Notes: a model not told the origin generated them from the letters alone. Positions 1 to 11,999 are shown, numbered from the stretch's first letter. The stretch is 64,000 nt of DNA from Cyclina sinensis (GCA_012932295.1 JAAONU010000001.1:57881693-57945692), one strand, 5' to 3'. Made by a program: numbers and translations.

Positions 1-354
1 ACTATGATTTTGTGTCTTTAGTTCTATCTTTCTTATATATAAAGCCACCATGGCATAACAGCTTTTTCCCTTTTTGAGATGTAACGTATTCCATTGTAAG
101 AAAGCAAATGAGAATCGAGACATACACAGGCCTATTAGAATTATGTATATTGTATGGGCTATTGTTATGTACTCTGTACTTTTGTATTTTAAGTAGGTGA
201 TATGAACTCACTCTAGCTAAATCACGATGACGACGACAACAGCAAAAATATATCTTTTGATTCCCGTGAATGCAACTTCCGCGCTTGCTTAAGACTTAAG
301 ACGCAAATAGTTTAGACTTATCCTTTAATTTCAACAAAACATGGAAAATGTAAT

Positions 355-480
355 CAAACTACGACAAATGACCGACATGGCAATTCGATCAACTGTCGTT
401 CGCTATTTTGTCGGTTCGATGTTTTGTCGTGTCGAAGAAATGTCGTGTCGGCGTTTTGTCAGTCGATGTTTTGTCATAAA
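355..480. repeat. GTCG-rich short repeat cluster
   Basis: TTTTGTCGGTTCGATG, TTTTGTCGTGTCGAAG, ATGTCGTGTCGGCG and TTTTGTCAGTCGATG follow each other. There is no coding potential. The flanks 1-354 show nothing recognisable. Confidence 0.5.
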
Positions 481-639
481 ACAAAGTATTCATAATTAAA
501 GTAAATAAAACGAGATAATATAAAATGGGACAAAGCAGTTACGTGTCTTGGATTGTTCACGATTTTTATACATTTTATGTTTCAAATCCGTTCCTTTGAA
601 AGTTTTGAAGATATGCGTGGGTTATAGATCCATTATACA

Positions 640-1260
640 AGTTAAAACTTTTCATTTGAGGTAGGGACGTGAGTCTTGCACGCAACATTTTGTCTTGATA
701 CACTGAATATGTGTGTGTCAAGTTACTTTGAAGTCCTCTAATGCTAAGAGAATTATAGTGCGGAAAAGAATAAACATTATAATGATAAAATTTTGACCTT
801 GACATTTGAAACAGAGACGTTTGATTGGCAAGGGACAAGTCTTGTTAATGTGCTTATCACCTGTGCTAAGTTATTTCAAAATTCTTCACCGCAAAGAGAA
901 TTAAAGACCGGCCACGAATGTGTGTCTTTATAGAGGATTTGCTAACATTTAAATACAAAGTGTTACCTTGACATTTGAGGAACGAACAAGTGTGTTGCAC
1001 GCCGCATGTCAACTTGATAAGCTGAACACTTGTGCCAAGTTAACTTAAAATCCTTCAATACATAAGATAATAACAGTGCGGACACGAATGTGTGCAGATA
1101 TGAAAATTTGATATCCTTTATATTTTAAGTATGACCTTGATATTCAAATTAGGGATGTGTGTATTTCACCTGACACATTATTTTGGTGTGCTGAACATTT
1201 GAAACACATTATAGTAGAATGCTTACATTTATGATGAAGTTACAATCCAGACATGAAAAA
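640..1260. repeat. Degenerate tandem repeat of about 180 bp, unit A copy
   Basis: About three to four diverged monomers share segments like GACCTTGACATTTGAGG, TTGCACGC, GCTGAACACTTGTGCCAAGTT and GTGCGGACACGAATGTGTGC. The same array is seen at 12,000-12,450 and 23,340-23,975. Confidence 0.7.
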
Positions 1261-1674
1261 AAATGAAGGACGAGCAGATGCACGGAAGCTCCAATATTTG
1301 GTTGTCCTCTGTTATCAAACAAAGGAATGACAACCTTAAAGTACAGAAGACTCAAGTGTTTGCGTGATGAACCCAATATATTTCGTTTGTATAAAGACTC
1401 ACTTTCTACCTTCTAAGGTCATGGGTGTTTGCTCGGACTTCCTGGGGCTATCATTTAATTTAACACTTGATGAAAGTAGCCAACTTTAGCTTCATTTCAG
1501 TTCAAACAATTAATGCAAGTCGCTTTCAAGTAAACGTTTATCACAAAACAACCCCCGTCGCCCATTTGTAAAAAAACTGTCTTCAACATTTATATTTGTT
1601 TGCTCGATCTAGATGGAGCCTTTGGATTTTGACTGAGGCACCGGTGATTTGAACAAGCAGGATCAGTCCTTTAA

Positions 1675-3885
1675 AGGTCATGCGAAACCTATTTTTGACC
1701 TCGAAATTTTCATATGAGCAAAAAATATATATCTAGCTATGACAGTTTTACAAAATTCCGCTGGTAATTTTCATCTAAAAGTTGATTTTATAGCAAATTA
1801 AAATCCATATTTTACGCACTTGGCCGCGCGCACCGGAAGTGACGCACATTTATCCCTTGCCACCTAACGCAGCTAACTGGACTATTAATTATGATGGAAA
1901 TTGAAAATGTAGACCGAAAATAGTCCCAAATAATGAAAAAGTTAAGCTAACATCATGATTATACATTGAAGAAGTTTTAATAAATCATTTGAAATTTTGA
2001 TGGAATTGCGAAGCCAGTGAGCAAAATGTATATAGAGGCTAGTTCAATCAGGGTTATAGAATTAAAAGACACATCATTGAAAATAACAAGAGATAATGTC
2101 CAAATAACTGATCCAAAAAGATTTTGAACATGCTCATTTTTATCACATGCAGTTTTTTCCATGAAACGTTCTCTTTACAGTGATGTGTTGCTTGTCTGTG
2201 ATATATTTCGCCTCAGGTACGTGTAAGAAATCTTTGACTAGACCTATGGTTTTTTTTCGTTATAAATGCATATCTTTTTTGCGCTTATTCATTCTATATT
2301 TTTTGAAAACAAAATATTAATGATCAAAGAACAAATAATATGATAAGAAGAAGCCCTTAAAACTAAAAACTACGTCAAAAATCATAGCACAAACACATTG
2401 TTTGTTGTTGTTGTTGTTTTTAATTGTTCACATTTAGAATTCGAATGATTTTATTTTCATCATAAATAGATCTATTACATTTAATTATCTAATTTATTTA
2501 ACTGCATGGAAGATATTAAGTAAAAATCATTGAGACATGCTAACTGGAAGCAACTATTACATAAAGTTTTCACAAGTGTGACAGATCAAAAGTAATTCAA
2601 TCAATTTGTAAGATCACTTGCCATGAAATTTTGTTAATTGTCTCAACTTTAACATTTGGTCATAAAAATAGTTAATTGCTTTGTTCTGACAGCTATGCAG
2701 AATATACCAGGGTCCCATTTGTGTATGTTAATTTGCATATATCCCACAGTTCAAAGTTCAAAATTTATTAGCATATCAGCAAATATTTGCCTGGCCATTT
2801 ACAAAAGACACAAATAATATGGCAAAGACATACAATTTTACGTAACAAACAAATGACATGAACATACATACTCACATTTATAATGGAACAAAATACTCTT
2901 AAGAAACAGCTATTGCCTCAAGGTCTTCCTTTCTCATTTTCATACATTCTTTAATATATTTACAAACGTTCAATTGTACACTTTTATTCTTAGATGACAT
3001 CAAAGAATTAAACCTTTGTACACTAGACTAAGCCATGTTTCTAATATATTTTCTTCTAACTGTTCTTAATTTATCACAGCATAACATAAAATGATATTCT
3101 GATTCGACAGTAGTTTGGTTACATAAATGACACATTATATTATTTGTAGGCATGATTTATGGATCTTTGACATTTCATTGAGTATAAATTTATAAGCAGA
3201 CACACATTTCTGCTTGATGGACATGTCATATTATTATTTTTCAAACAATATCCCAAAGTGAAAATACAATGTAGTGTGAATTTCCATTCCAGTGAAACAA
3301 ATGTTAACACATTAGGACACCTAAATTCACTTCAATTTTACTACACTTTAATGACAAAAAGTTTATGATGTAATGATCAAGTGAAAAAGTGTTAGACAAC
3401 ATGTTAAAACCTCGAGGAGACAGTTTTATATAGAACCACAACTTGGAAGAAATTGGAATATTTATTAATCACATTCTTTGCTAAGGTAAACTTACAACCA
3501 GTTCTCCTGGCACAAAGTTTGAATTTAGTTATAAAATTTGAGAAGTAGTCACTTTTTTTATGATTTACAATTTATAGCATGTTATTTTTATAAGTGTGCC
3601 TTTATTGTTTTCTTGCAGTTGTGGATTAGTGTTATTTTTGCATTTAAAAACGAATGCGTTATGAGCAGTGTAATTCTGCACTACTGCCTCGTACAGTAGG
3701 GATAAATCTACGTTACGGCCAAAATCGCGGCGAAAACTACCGATGTCGAAACGGAAACAGCCGATCATCAAAAACACGTTTTTTTCTTACCAAAAGCAAT
3801 ATTTTCATAATTTTGTAATCAAACCATTCAAATCAGTACGATTATTTTAAATAGACAAAGTCGCTATAGTCGTGTCAAATGACCT
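1675..3885. mobile_element. TTAA-flanked inserted element with short terminal inverted repeats
   Basis: TTAA lies at 1671-1674 and 3886-3889. Inside them the ends read AGGTCATGCG and, on the other strand, AGGTCATTTG. The matching place in the third unit (24,268-24,271) has a single TTAA with no insertion. TTAA duplication is the piggyBac-type signature, but no transposase is visible. The element carries a LINE fragment in its right half. Confidence 0.6.
2765..3560 (-). mobile_element. LINE 3' fragment (reverse-transcriptase protein C-terminus)
   Basis: Minus-strand translation near 3,150-3,034 gives CHLCNQTTVESEYHFM, then a Cys pair and RRKYIRNMA before a stop. This is the same CxxC...H...C tail found in three other LINE copies here. 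The 5' part is decayed, no endonuclease or RT core is present, and the borders are approximate. Confidence 0.6.
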
Positions 3886-3974
3886 TTAAGGGATATCATG
3901 CACATACACTGACGTCATCAGCGATATTCTCTTAAAACAGTTTATATTTTTCCTACATGTATCTATATTTAACA

Positions 3975-6505
3975 GTGTAAAATCGAACGAAGCGCGTCAA
4001 CAATTGTATCTAGCGCGAAAAGATTATGAATATTACTGTAGAAAGAAAAGGTTAGAGTATAACAAAGAAACGAGTAAAAAAATGAATAATATGCGTCGTA
4101 AAAACCCACGGGAATTCTGGAAAATGTTTAAACCAAATAATAATTCAAATATAGGTGACGACATAACAATTGAAAATTTTCATGACCATTTTAAGAATCT
4201 AGCAACGGAATCTGTTATAACAGATAATATCGAATTACGTGACTTTCTGGAGCAATTTGACAATAGTTCTGTAACTATAACCTTCACGGAACTCGATTGT
4301 CCTATTACGTCAGAAGAGATTAGAAATGCGTGTAAACGATTAGGAAACAATAAAGCTTGCGCAACAGACACTATTATATACGAATATTTTAATGAAAGTA
4401 TTGATATTACATGCAGTAGTTTGAAATTGTTGTTTAATTATATTTTAAATACAGGAGAATTTCCTAAAAGTTGGTCTTCCGGTGTTATCATACCTATTTT
4501 CAAAAAAGGCGATTCGTCGAATACAAATAATTATAGAAGAATAACGTTGATAAGTTGTTTTGCTAAATTATTTAATAGCATTATAAATGAACGGCTAAAG
4601 CAGTGGGCTATAAGAAACGATGTGGTGACAGACGCACAGTTTGGATTCAAAACAGATTATAGCACGGTTGACGCTATCTTCATACTTCATTCATTAATTG
4701 AAAAACAGCTATATAATAAGGGGAGGTTATTCTGTTGGTTTGTGGATTTCAAAAAGGCATATGATTTAATTTACAGAAATGCATTGTGGTATAAAATTAT
4801 TAAAGCTGGAATTGATGGAAAAATACTAAAAATTATCCGATCAATGTATAACAACGTTAAACTTTGTGTGAAGCACTTGAACAAATTGTCGGATGTCTTC
4901 AATAGTAACTTTGGTCTCTTTCAAGGGGAAATAACCTCACCGATTCTTTTTAGTCTCTTCCTTAATGATATTGAAAATGAGTTACAAAATAGTACCGATG
5001 CTGGATTATCACTTGATCAAATATCGATATATTTACTTCTTTTTGCGGATGACGCTGTTCTTATTTCAGAAACAAAAGAAGGGTTACAAGAAACACTGAA
5101 TAATTTAGAACAATATTGCCATCAATGGAATTTAACGGTAAATATAGATAAAACAAAAATTGTTGTATTTCGGAAAGGAGGTGTTTTAAGCCAAAATTAC
5201 ACGTGGTCTTATGAGGGGAAGTATATTGACGTAGTTAACAATTTTAATTACTTAGGTCAGTAATTCATTTATGCAAGCGCTCAAAACACTTTCGGGTAGA
5301 GCACTGCGAGCTTTGAACTCTTTATTCTGTATGACGAGAAATAAAGAAATCCCAGTTAATATCATGTTTAATTTATTTGATTCATACATTCTATCTATCA
5401 TTAATTACGGTTCTGAAATATGGAGATTTCTCAAGTCAGAAATTTTAGAGAGAGTACATAAAAAGTTCTGCAAGTGGATTGTAAATGTAAAAATGTCAAC
5501 TAACACGTTGGCGCTATATTCAGAATTTGGCCGTTTTCCATTATATATTGACAGGTACATACGAATAATCAAATACTGGCTAAATCTTAACCAAAGTAAG
5601 ACCTCTAATTGTATATTACACACTATTATGGCACAACAGAGGTTAGATGTTGAAACAAAAAATGATAAAACGTCTTGGTCTTTTAAAGTAAAAGATCTAT
5701 TACAGAAGTCAGGGTTTGCCGATGTTTGGTTATTCCCATCGTCAGTAAAACTAAATAGTTTTTTACCTGTATTAAAAAATAGATTAAGGGATTTGTACGT
5801 GTTAGATTGGAGAATAGGAATTGAACAATGCTTTTCTCTTTATATTTACAAGGAATTAAAAAATTCTTTTGAGAGATCTGATTATCTAAATATTGTTGAG
5901 AACTCAAAGTTTAGAAATGTTCTAGCTAAAATAAGACTTTCGTCACATAAGTTATTTGTTGAAACTGGCAGACATAGAAATATTCCTAGAAGTGATAGAA
6001 AATGTACTCTTTGCAATCTGAATGATATAGAAGACGAATTTCATTTCATCCTTGTGTGCCCGTATTATCAAGCATTAAGACAAACATATATATCCAGGTT
6101 CTATACAAATAGGCCAAACATGCAAAAATTTATAGACTTAGTAAACTCATCTAAAAAAGTACACTTAATAGACTGGCATTGTTTTGTATTAAAGCTTTTA
6201 AACAAAGAGGTTTAGCTGTTAATATGCGATTTTCTAAAACGCCTCTCTACCTGTTATCGTTGTGTACTATGTTTAAAATATTTGATGTATTTTATTTTTC
6301 CTTTTTTTGTCAATATTCAATTTCAAGAAAAAACATGTAAAACCGTGTTCCAAGGTAAACATTCTCACAAATACTAATGGGTGTAATTACTATTTCTACC
6401 ACTGTATTGTTGTATGTTCTCATTGCATGCATTGTGTAATTTATTGTTGTATGACGATGAGCCTATGTGCTTACGTCACAATAAACTTCTGTTCTGTTCT
6501 GTTCT
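3975..6505 (+). mobile_element. 5'-truncated non-LTR retrotransposon (LINE)
   Basis: It contains a decayed reverse transcriptase (4004-6215), a 3' UTR with GTATGACGATG and AATAAA, and a terminal (TTCTG)n run at 6487-6505. The flanks are parts of one unit A segment that is continuous in the matching places near 12,560 and 24,350, so empty sites exist. The endonuclease domain is absent. Clade not assigned. Confidence 0.8.
4004..6215 (+). pseudogene. LINE reverse transcriptase, frameshifted
   Basis: The first frame (4004-5263, about 420 codons, continuing slightly upstream without ATG) holds the RT domain: GVIIPIFKKGD, YRRITLIS (usually YRGITLLS), a QGEITSPILF-type segment (usually QGC.LSP) and the catalytic FADDAVLI. 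It ends in TAA. The protein continues in another frame from about 5271 to 6215 with MQALKTLSGRALRALNSLF, NYGSEIWRF and the C-terminal CTLCNLNDIEDEFHFILVCP motif. The replaced core residues, one frameshift and missing endonuclease show an inactive copy. Confidence 0.85.
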
Positions 6506-6509
6506 ATAA

Positions 6510-8836
6510 AACTTATGATGTGTACAAAGTCATAAAGCCGTATAATTTAAGATTCGTAGATTATATTTCACGTTAAAAATGACACGAATTAAATTAAATC
6601 TCAAAGTATTTGACACATGTCTGCTTTGCAGTCTGTTATTTGGAGTCGGTTTGTTTTATTCAGCAACAGTTTGCGCTGATTAAAATAGGACATATGGTAT
6701 GTTATTTCAAATTAAGACAGTTTGCTTTCTATCATTGGCTAAGCTTTAGTAATTTACTGTTAATACCATAGAACAGAAGAGAATTTTTATACTTAATACA
6801 TGTTTAACATATTATGAGCCATGATGCACACATATACATACTATACGAGGCAACTTGACAGTATATTTTTATATGATTACAACTTACCAGTATTTCAGTA
6901 ATTAATATTTTTTTAAGCAAGACAGTTGCAAGGCATAACATATCAAGCATAGAAATATTGCAGATATATATAGACGTAGAAAGAAAATATCCATTTGTAT
7001 AAGAAAATACGTAATACTAGTATACTTCCAGTTTTTCATTTTGAAAGGTACTCTTATACTTACTAGGATGTCTTTCTGTTACAAAAAATACACCTAAATG
7101 GTTTTTGAGGTATTGACCTTGACTTCCCTTGTATTGCAGTATTGTTCACAGGTATGTAAAGCTTTTTATAATGTCTTATAGCTTTAATATCGTATCGTAT
7201 CGTATCGTATAGTATCATATCATATTATTCTACTGGCTTAAAGTAATGAAAGTTCTCGATAATGTTACTCCAAACATTCACGTTTTCAATGCTTCTTGTT
7301 GGCATTTGTCGGACATGGTGTATTAGTCATCTTAATACAACTATTGATCCAAAGTTTTGTCATATTTAAGTATTTCTTGTTTTCAAAATTATTGTTATAC
7401 CAAGCACTAGATTAAAGTTATAAAAGTTCTCAATACCGTTGCCCCAAACATGCATTTGACATTTGTCTGACTTGGTGTATCAGATATGTTAATACAAATA
7501 TTGATCCTAAGTTTTACAAGGCATGCATGTTGTGTCAAAGTCACATGACATACATGTATTTGTAAAATAAAGTACGCGTATATTCTATTTCATATTTTGT
7601 GGTTTACTAGAAACGGTTATGTCTTCTGAGGTAAATTATTCAGTTCTTTGCTGCCTCTAAAGACTTATAGTTCTATTGCAACAGGTCTTGAAAATCAGAA
7701 GAATTTGAAATAGGTTTATTTAAAAAATGATTCTAAGTACTGCAGTTTCGCTTAGGGGAGACATAAGCTTGAACACTCCGTCTTACAGATCCCACATTGT
7801 GTGCCCCTTTCTAAGACCAAATAGAAACATGTTGTTAAAGCAACAGTAATTATTGTATGAAGCTGATTTCCACCCTTTTTAGATGGAACTGTAATAATAG
7901 GAAATATGCTGAAGGTCTCAATGTGCAAAGTATTAAATTATTTCAAGCTGCTGAACCTCGGATGACCGAAATTTACTGTCTAAAATGGAAGTAACCCTTG
8001 CGTGGTGTTAGAAGGTTTTCTTTGCCTATTTTTAGTTTTTAATTTTTAGAAGAAAACTTTCCGATTATTTTGCCAACTTTCGCAAATATCAAGAAGCTTT
8101 GTCCTTAAAGAACTGCCAACTTGATAAGCCCATGTACAGGTGCTCCATAGACATACAACAGAATTGTACAAAACTCCGTAGTTATTCTACAAATTGGCAC
8201 ATACGTTTTTAATAGTATAGACTTTGTATAATATTTCATTTTTAGAGATTTTTTTGTAACATGTATGAAGAATCAAAAGAATGCTTTCTTTTGAAATGAA
8301 GTCAAACATCTATTTTCTACTGCTTCTTTAATTAAAAAACAAACTCACAATGTCAGTATGAGACAAAAAGATGTTTGTTTTAGTATAAATACATCAATTA
8401 AGGACGTATATGTTATTACTGTAATTAACTTTAAATTCAGTTGTAATGAAATGTATGCTGAAGCCAAACTAGAAACCTGTTTTTTAAAATTTATAGACTA
8501 TATCTAATGATAAAATACGAAACGAAGAAAGAATAGCTTTATTGTAAGACAAATGAAAATAGATTCAGGAACAGTCTTTTTGAAAACTTAACTCAAAATC
8601 TTAAAAAAATTGAAATTTCTCAAAAACTTCAGTAAAAACAAGAGAAAATAATGCTACAACGCATATGCACAGTGACATTCCTTGGGAACTTTAGTGTAAC
8701 AACAATACTATGAATTCAGGCTATTGGATCATCATTTTCAGTGGAAGCTCTTAAAAGTCTACAATTAGAAAATTGTTCACCATACATTCTTGTGGACTTG
8801 ATATCGGAATGATAAGCATTCAAATTTCGTTACAGA
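6510..8836. other. Gene-free stretch of unit A
   Basis: AT-rich sequence with no exon I could support. Parts align with unit B (6,720-6,910; 7,020-7,130; 8,230-8,590). A pentamer microsatellite lies at 7,188-7,225. The last few hundred bases are likely 3' UTR of the minus-strand fucosyltransferase. Confidence 0.5.
7188..7225. repeat. (ATCGT)n microsatellite
   Basis: Four or more tandem ATCGT units decay into ATCAT. Confidence 0.85.
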
Positions 8837-10150
8837 TTATTTCAGATCAGTTGCTGGTAAGCAGGAGCCTAGCCAATCACTCACGTTTGGGTAAGTGTTC
8901 TTGTGCATTTCTAAGTTATTAAGTTTTTCACAAACACTACAAAGCGCATCTCTGTACGTAAAATCTTCATCATAAACTTGAAACTTATCCTTTCTCTTCA
9001 AGTATTTTATATATTCTTCTTCATTTGATCCGAGCTCGAGCATGAACTTAGCTAATGATTTCACGGAAGGAAAGTCTGCTGTATTTATGAAAGAACCCTT
9101 TGGTAAGTATCGATTATAATCTCCCTGGCCTCGTACAATATTAATAACATCCAGTTTATAATAATCAAAGAACTTTTCCGTAACATAGTCATTGCATAAT
9201 GAATGTTCAAATCCTAAATAGAATTTGTAATTGTTGTTGAAAATATTTGACAGGTCTGGTGGACCCTTCACACCACAACGGCCATAAATGTCAACATTAA
9301 CATACTGTTTTAGTAATTCGACATATTTTTCACGTTTAGAAGACGTTCTGCAATGGGTGACAGCCCAGGCGGCAATCTTTGATTTCTTTCTAAAAATCTC
9401 CGAATAGTTTCTTTCTGCAACTATTTCCTTTGTGATAAGCGTCCCATACGGATGGAATATATCTGAGTCAGTTCTGTAAGTCCAGGACCAATTAAAGACG
9501 TTTTGCCACTCTGGATTCATGTAAGGCCGTTTAACAAGATTCAGGTTTACCGGAGGTTCCAGTGTAAAGAAAATCCATACTTGGTTGGGACTTCGCATGT
9601 GCGGTTTAACTGGTGGAATTTGTTCCATACCGTCATCGAATAGAAAATAAACAACAGCGTCAGTGGTTTCGAAAATTCTTCTTTTTAATGTAACACGGCA
9701 GTTCTTATAGGCACATAGGTCCATATTGAAGTTGCTAAATAGTTTTAAATAAATGGATGGATTCCATAACAATATTGTTTTATTTTTTATATCTTCAGTC
9801 ATATTCCAATTTAATTTTTTATCTACATATGGCGAGTTTTGTGTATTGGTTTTTTCATTTTTTACATTTGTTTTCAGTTTTTGATCTCTGTCTCTTTTTG
9901 AACCTATCGCTATAGTTTCCTCTTCTTCCTTTGAGTCATTTCTCGAACTCTTAAGTCCGCTGTCGGAATAAGAAGTGTGTGTTTTATATCTTTCTGGTGT
10001 GGTCGCATTACCGGGATTCGAAGAGATTTGACCTTTGGTAGACTTGAGATGATTAGAGTCGTACATGTAGAAATACAGAACACAAAGGACTGTCAATACT
10101 AGAAATGGTATCTTGTATCGAAAGAGTAGCCCGATCGACGCTTTATACAT
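8837..10150 (-). CDS. Alpha-1,3-fucosyltransferase (GT10), unit A, intact
   Basis: This 437-residue protein has type II Golgi glycosyltransferase architecture: a short basic N-terminus, one membrane segment at about residues 13-30, a hydrophilic Lys/Glu/Ser-rich stem (31-125) and a GT10 catalytic domain (about 125-437). The family transfers fucose from GDP-fucose to GlcNAc of glycoproteins or glycolipids. Visible family motifs are WSWTYRTDSDIFHPYG (221-236), a VDIYGRCG-type segment near 286-293 and the fucosyltransferase signature FYLGFEHSLCNDYVTEKFF (310-328), followed by a Cys-rich C-terminus. Sequons lie in the stem and catalytic domain. The start is the first Met of the frame, and a clear acceptor (CAG at 10153-10155) sits two bases before it, so the coding region is one exon behind a 5' UTR intron. 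The signature has His where FENS is usual. Family is certain; acceptor specificity cannot be read. Confidence 0.93.
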   Translation of the reverse strand: MYKASIGLLFRYKIPFLVLTVLCVLYFYMYDSNHLKSTKGQISSNPGNATTPERYKTHTSYSDSGLKSSRNDSKEEEETIAIGSKRDRDQKLKTNVKNEKTNTQNSPYVDKKLNWNMTEDIKNKTILLWNPSIYLKLFSNFNMDLCAYKNCRVTLKRRIFETTDAVVYFLFDDGMEQIPPVKPHMRSPNQVWIFFTLEPPVNLNLVKRPYMNPEWQNVFNWSWTYRTDSDIFHPYGTLITKEIVAERNYSEIFRKKSKIAAWAVTHCRTSSKREKYVELLKQYVNVDIYGRCGVKGPPDLSNIFNNNYKFYLGFEHSLCNDYVTEKFFDYYKLDVINIVRGQGDYNRYLPKGSFINTADFPSVKSLAKFMLELGSNEEEYIKYLKRKDKFQVYDEDFTYRDALCSVCEKLNNLEMHKNTYPNVSDWLGSCLPATDLK

Positions 10151-10420
10151 TCCTGTAACAGAACAAGTTTTTAGGCAGTCTTAAACCTTGATTGCAATAA
10201 AACACGGAACAATACTTATTGAAATTACGGAATGTATATTCAGGAAGATGATTAACTGAAAAGAAATACAGCCCTAAGTCAACGATCATCTTAAAAACGA
10301 TGCAATTTCAACATCGCCTTTAAATATAATAAATACATGTATATAACAAAATTTAAAGCGTTTTTCATCAAGTGACCACAATAAGGTTTGAATATTTACC
10401 TTAAGCATTATGCGTGGACA
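10151..10420 (-). other. 5' splice acceptor and possible noncoding exon of unit A fucosyltransferase
   Basis: Read on the minus strand, a pyrimidine-rich run ends in CAG at 10153-10155, leaving GA before the start ATG. A possible donor (AAGgtaaat) lies at about 10394-10400. The same donor-like block, including the ATTATGC sequence beside it, recurs in the next unit near 22,492. The exon is inferred; no transcript evidence is available. Confidence 0.4.
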
Positions 10421-11195
10421 TGATAAAGGCTTAAGTCATTTTAATATCATACGAACAATACAGCTTCGACATTCTTTAAAAAACATAAACCGCCATTTAT
10501 TGCTCTACTTGAAATTGATCTGAACTATAAAATAATTTTTATCTAGTAACTGCCTGTGAAAATGGAAACATCTTAAATAAATGTATGACTTTACATTCTG
10601 ATAAACTAAGAATGAGCCATACACCGAAAGACCGGGCAATATCCATCTAGTCAAACAATAACAATCCAGTTAGTTAGTTAGTTTACTATATATAAACTAA
10701 GTTCTTTTTAACCAAGAAACACTTTTTCTTGTGTATCTTTTTTATCTGTTAGATAAGGGGCGGCTATCATTCCTTCTTTTTAGTACGACCTTTAACAACA
10801 TCTTTAAAGTTCAGCTAGAAGTACAAATGCTTCAGGCAGTTAGTGGTAAAATCGCCATTTAGCCCGTTTTTCTTTCAATGTCATATGACATCAGCTAAAA
10901 TCAAAATCAAAGCTCCTACGAATAGGTCTTGATTACTGAAAACCCAAATGAAAGCCTCAGTTGTTTTCCAGAACCTAAATGCTTTCACCCTTTGGGTGTT
11001 AAGAATTGCACATACTTGAATGTTCATTGATTTATAATAGGTTGTTACGATTGCAAGCCTTTTATTTAAAAGCGACTGACTCACAGAATTTAGGTGATTT
11101 TTTTTTTCTTTAAAATTTAAGAGAAGTTAATATACTATGGAAAAAACATAATATTATGCTTCTATACACCATGAAAACTGAAAAAAAAAAGTTTT
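10420..11195. other. Gene-free stretch, 5' flank of unit A fucosyltransferase
   Basis: It aligns with 22,500-23,000 of unit B in several blocks (CCAAGAAACACTTT and the downstream AGGCAGTTAGTGGTAA segment). It may contain the fucosyltransferase promoter, but no motif can be named. Confidence 0.35.
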
Positions 11196-11276
11196 GACTT
11201 AACCAGGATTCGAACCCATGACCTTTCAGTCAATAAAATGTTAAGCGACGATCTACACCACTGAGCCACAGAGACT
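11196..11276 (-). repeat. tRNA-like sequence, probably a SINE head
   Basis: On the minus strand it has an A-box-like GTGGCTCAGTGGT and a perfect B-box GGTTCGAATCC at the usual spacing. The ends do not pair as a 7-bp acceptor stem, so a functional tRNA is unlikely. Confidence 0.5.
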
Positions 11277-11529
11277 AGTAAATTAAAGTAATTTTATAAC
11301 TGAAGTATTTACCCCGTGACTAACGGAGTAAATTTTTTACCGATAAAAGTGTGTAAAACTTTATAATTTGATGTATTTTTTCTGTGACAAAAATGAGTCA
11401 GTAATCTCAGTTAACATGTGTTCGTCACAATTAAAGAAAGAATTTCAAGATGTATAAACATTTTCTTTTTTCATCGTCGGCCCATCTGTGAGTCAGTCGC
11501 TTTAAAGCAAGAACTCTCACTATAAACTG

Positions 11530-11850
11530 ACAAATGTCCCCGAACGAAGCTTCAGTTTCAAAGCAATAACATACAGAGATAAGAAATAGGTCTTGTAAAC
11601 TTGAACCTTGGGTAAATTGATATCTATCTCTATTTGAAGTTTAAAATTTCATACCGCTGATGATTTTCGTTATGATGTAATCAAAATAAAAACGATTACA
11701 TTATAAGATGAAAAATGCCACCGAACTAAGCTGGAGCTTCAAAGCAATAAAATACCGGGAAGAAGAGTAAGAACATGTTAATTTAAATCGGGCAAAAGGG
11801 TACTTATCTCTATTTTATGTTCAAAGTTTAATAACTTTGTTAGTTTTTTA
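11530..11850. repeat. Two diverged tandem copies of about 180 bp
   Basis: The stretch ATGTCCCCGAACGAAGC...CTTCAAAGCAATAA near 11,535 recurs near 11,710 as ATGCCACCGAACTAAGC...CTTCAAAGCAATAA, each followed by a TATCTCTATTT block. A third version lies near 23,159. Confidence 0.55.
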
Positions 11851-11999
11851 CGTAAATCTGTAGGCGAAAATTCATAGCTAAATTAAATAAAGGGACACAA
11901 TAAAAATGGGATCAGGCAGTTATGTTTCTTGGAAGTCACACACTTTATACATTTTATGTTTCAAGCCAATGCCTTTGAAAGTTTTAATAATATGCTCGT

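Larger units (their letters stand above)
485..11880. repeat. Unit A of a diverged tandem segmental repeat (about 11 kb)
   Basis: Blocks of this unit recur downstream in the same order. Position 540 onward matches 11,905 and 23,243; 3,900-3,970 plus 6,510-6,740 matches 12,480-12,780 and 24,285-24,560; 6,720-6,910 matches 12,760-12,960; 7,020 matches 14,475; 8,230-8,590 matches 21,210-21,600; 10,340-10,900 matches 22,440-22,990. Matches are clear to the eye but diverged. This unit carries the intact fucosyltransferase. Confidence 0.75.

Noticed and set aside
11196..11276. Possible tRNA gene on the minus strand
   Set aside because: The boxes are good, but the acceptor ends do not pair and the anticodon arm is poor, so it is kept as a tRNA-like repeat.
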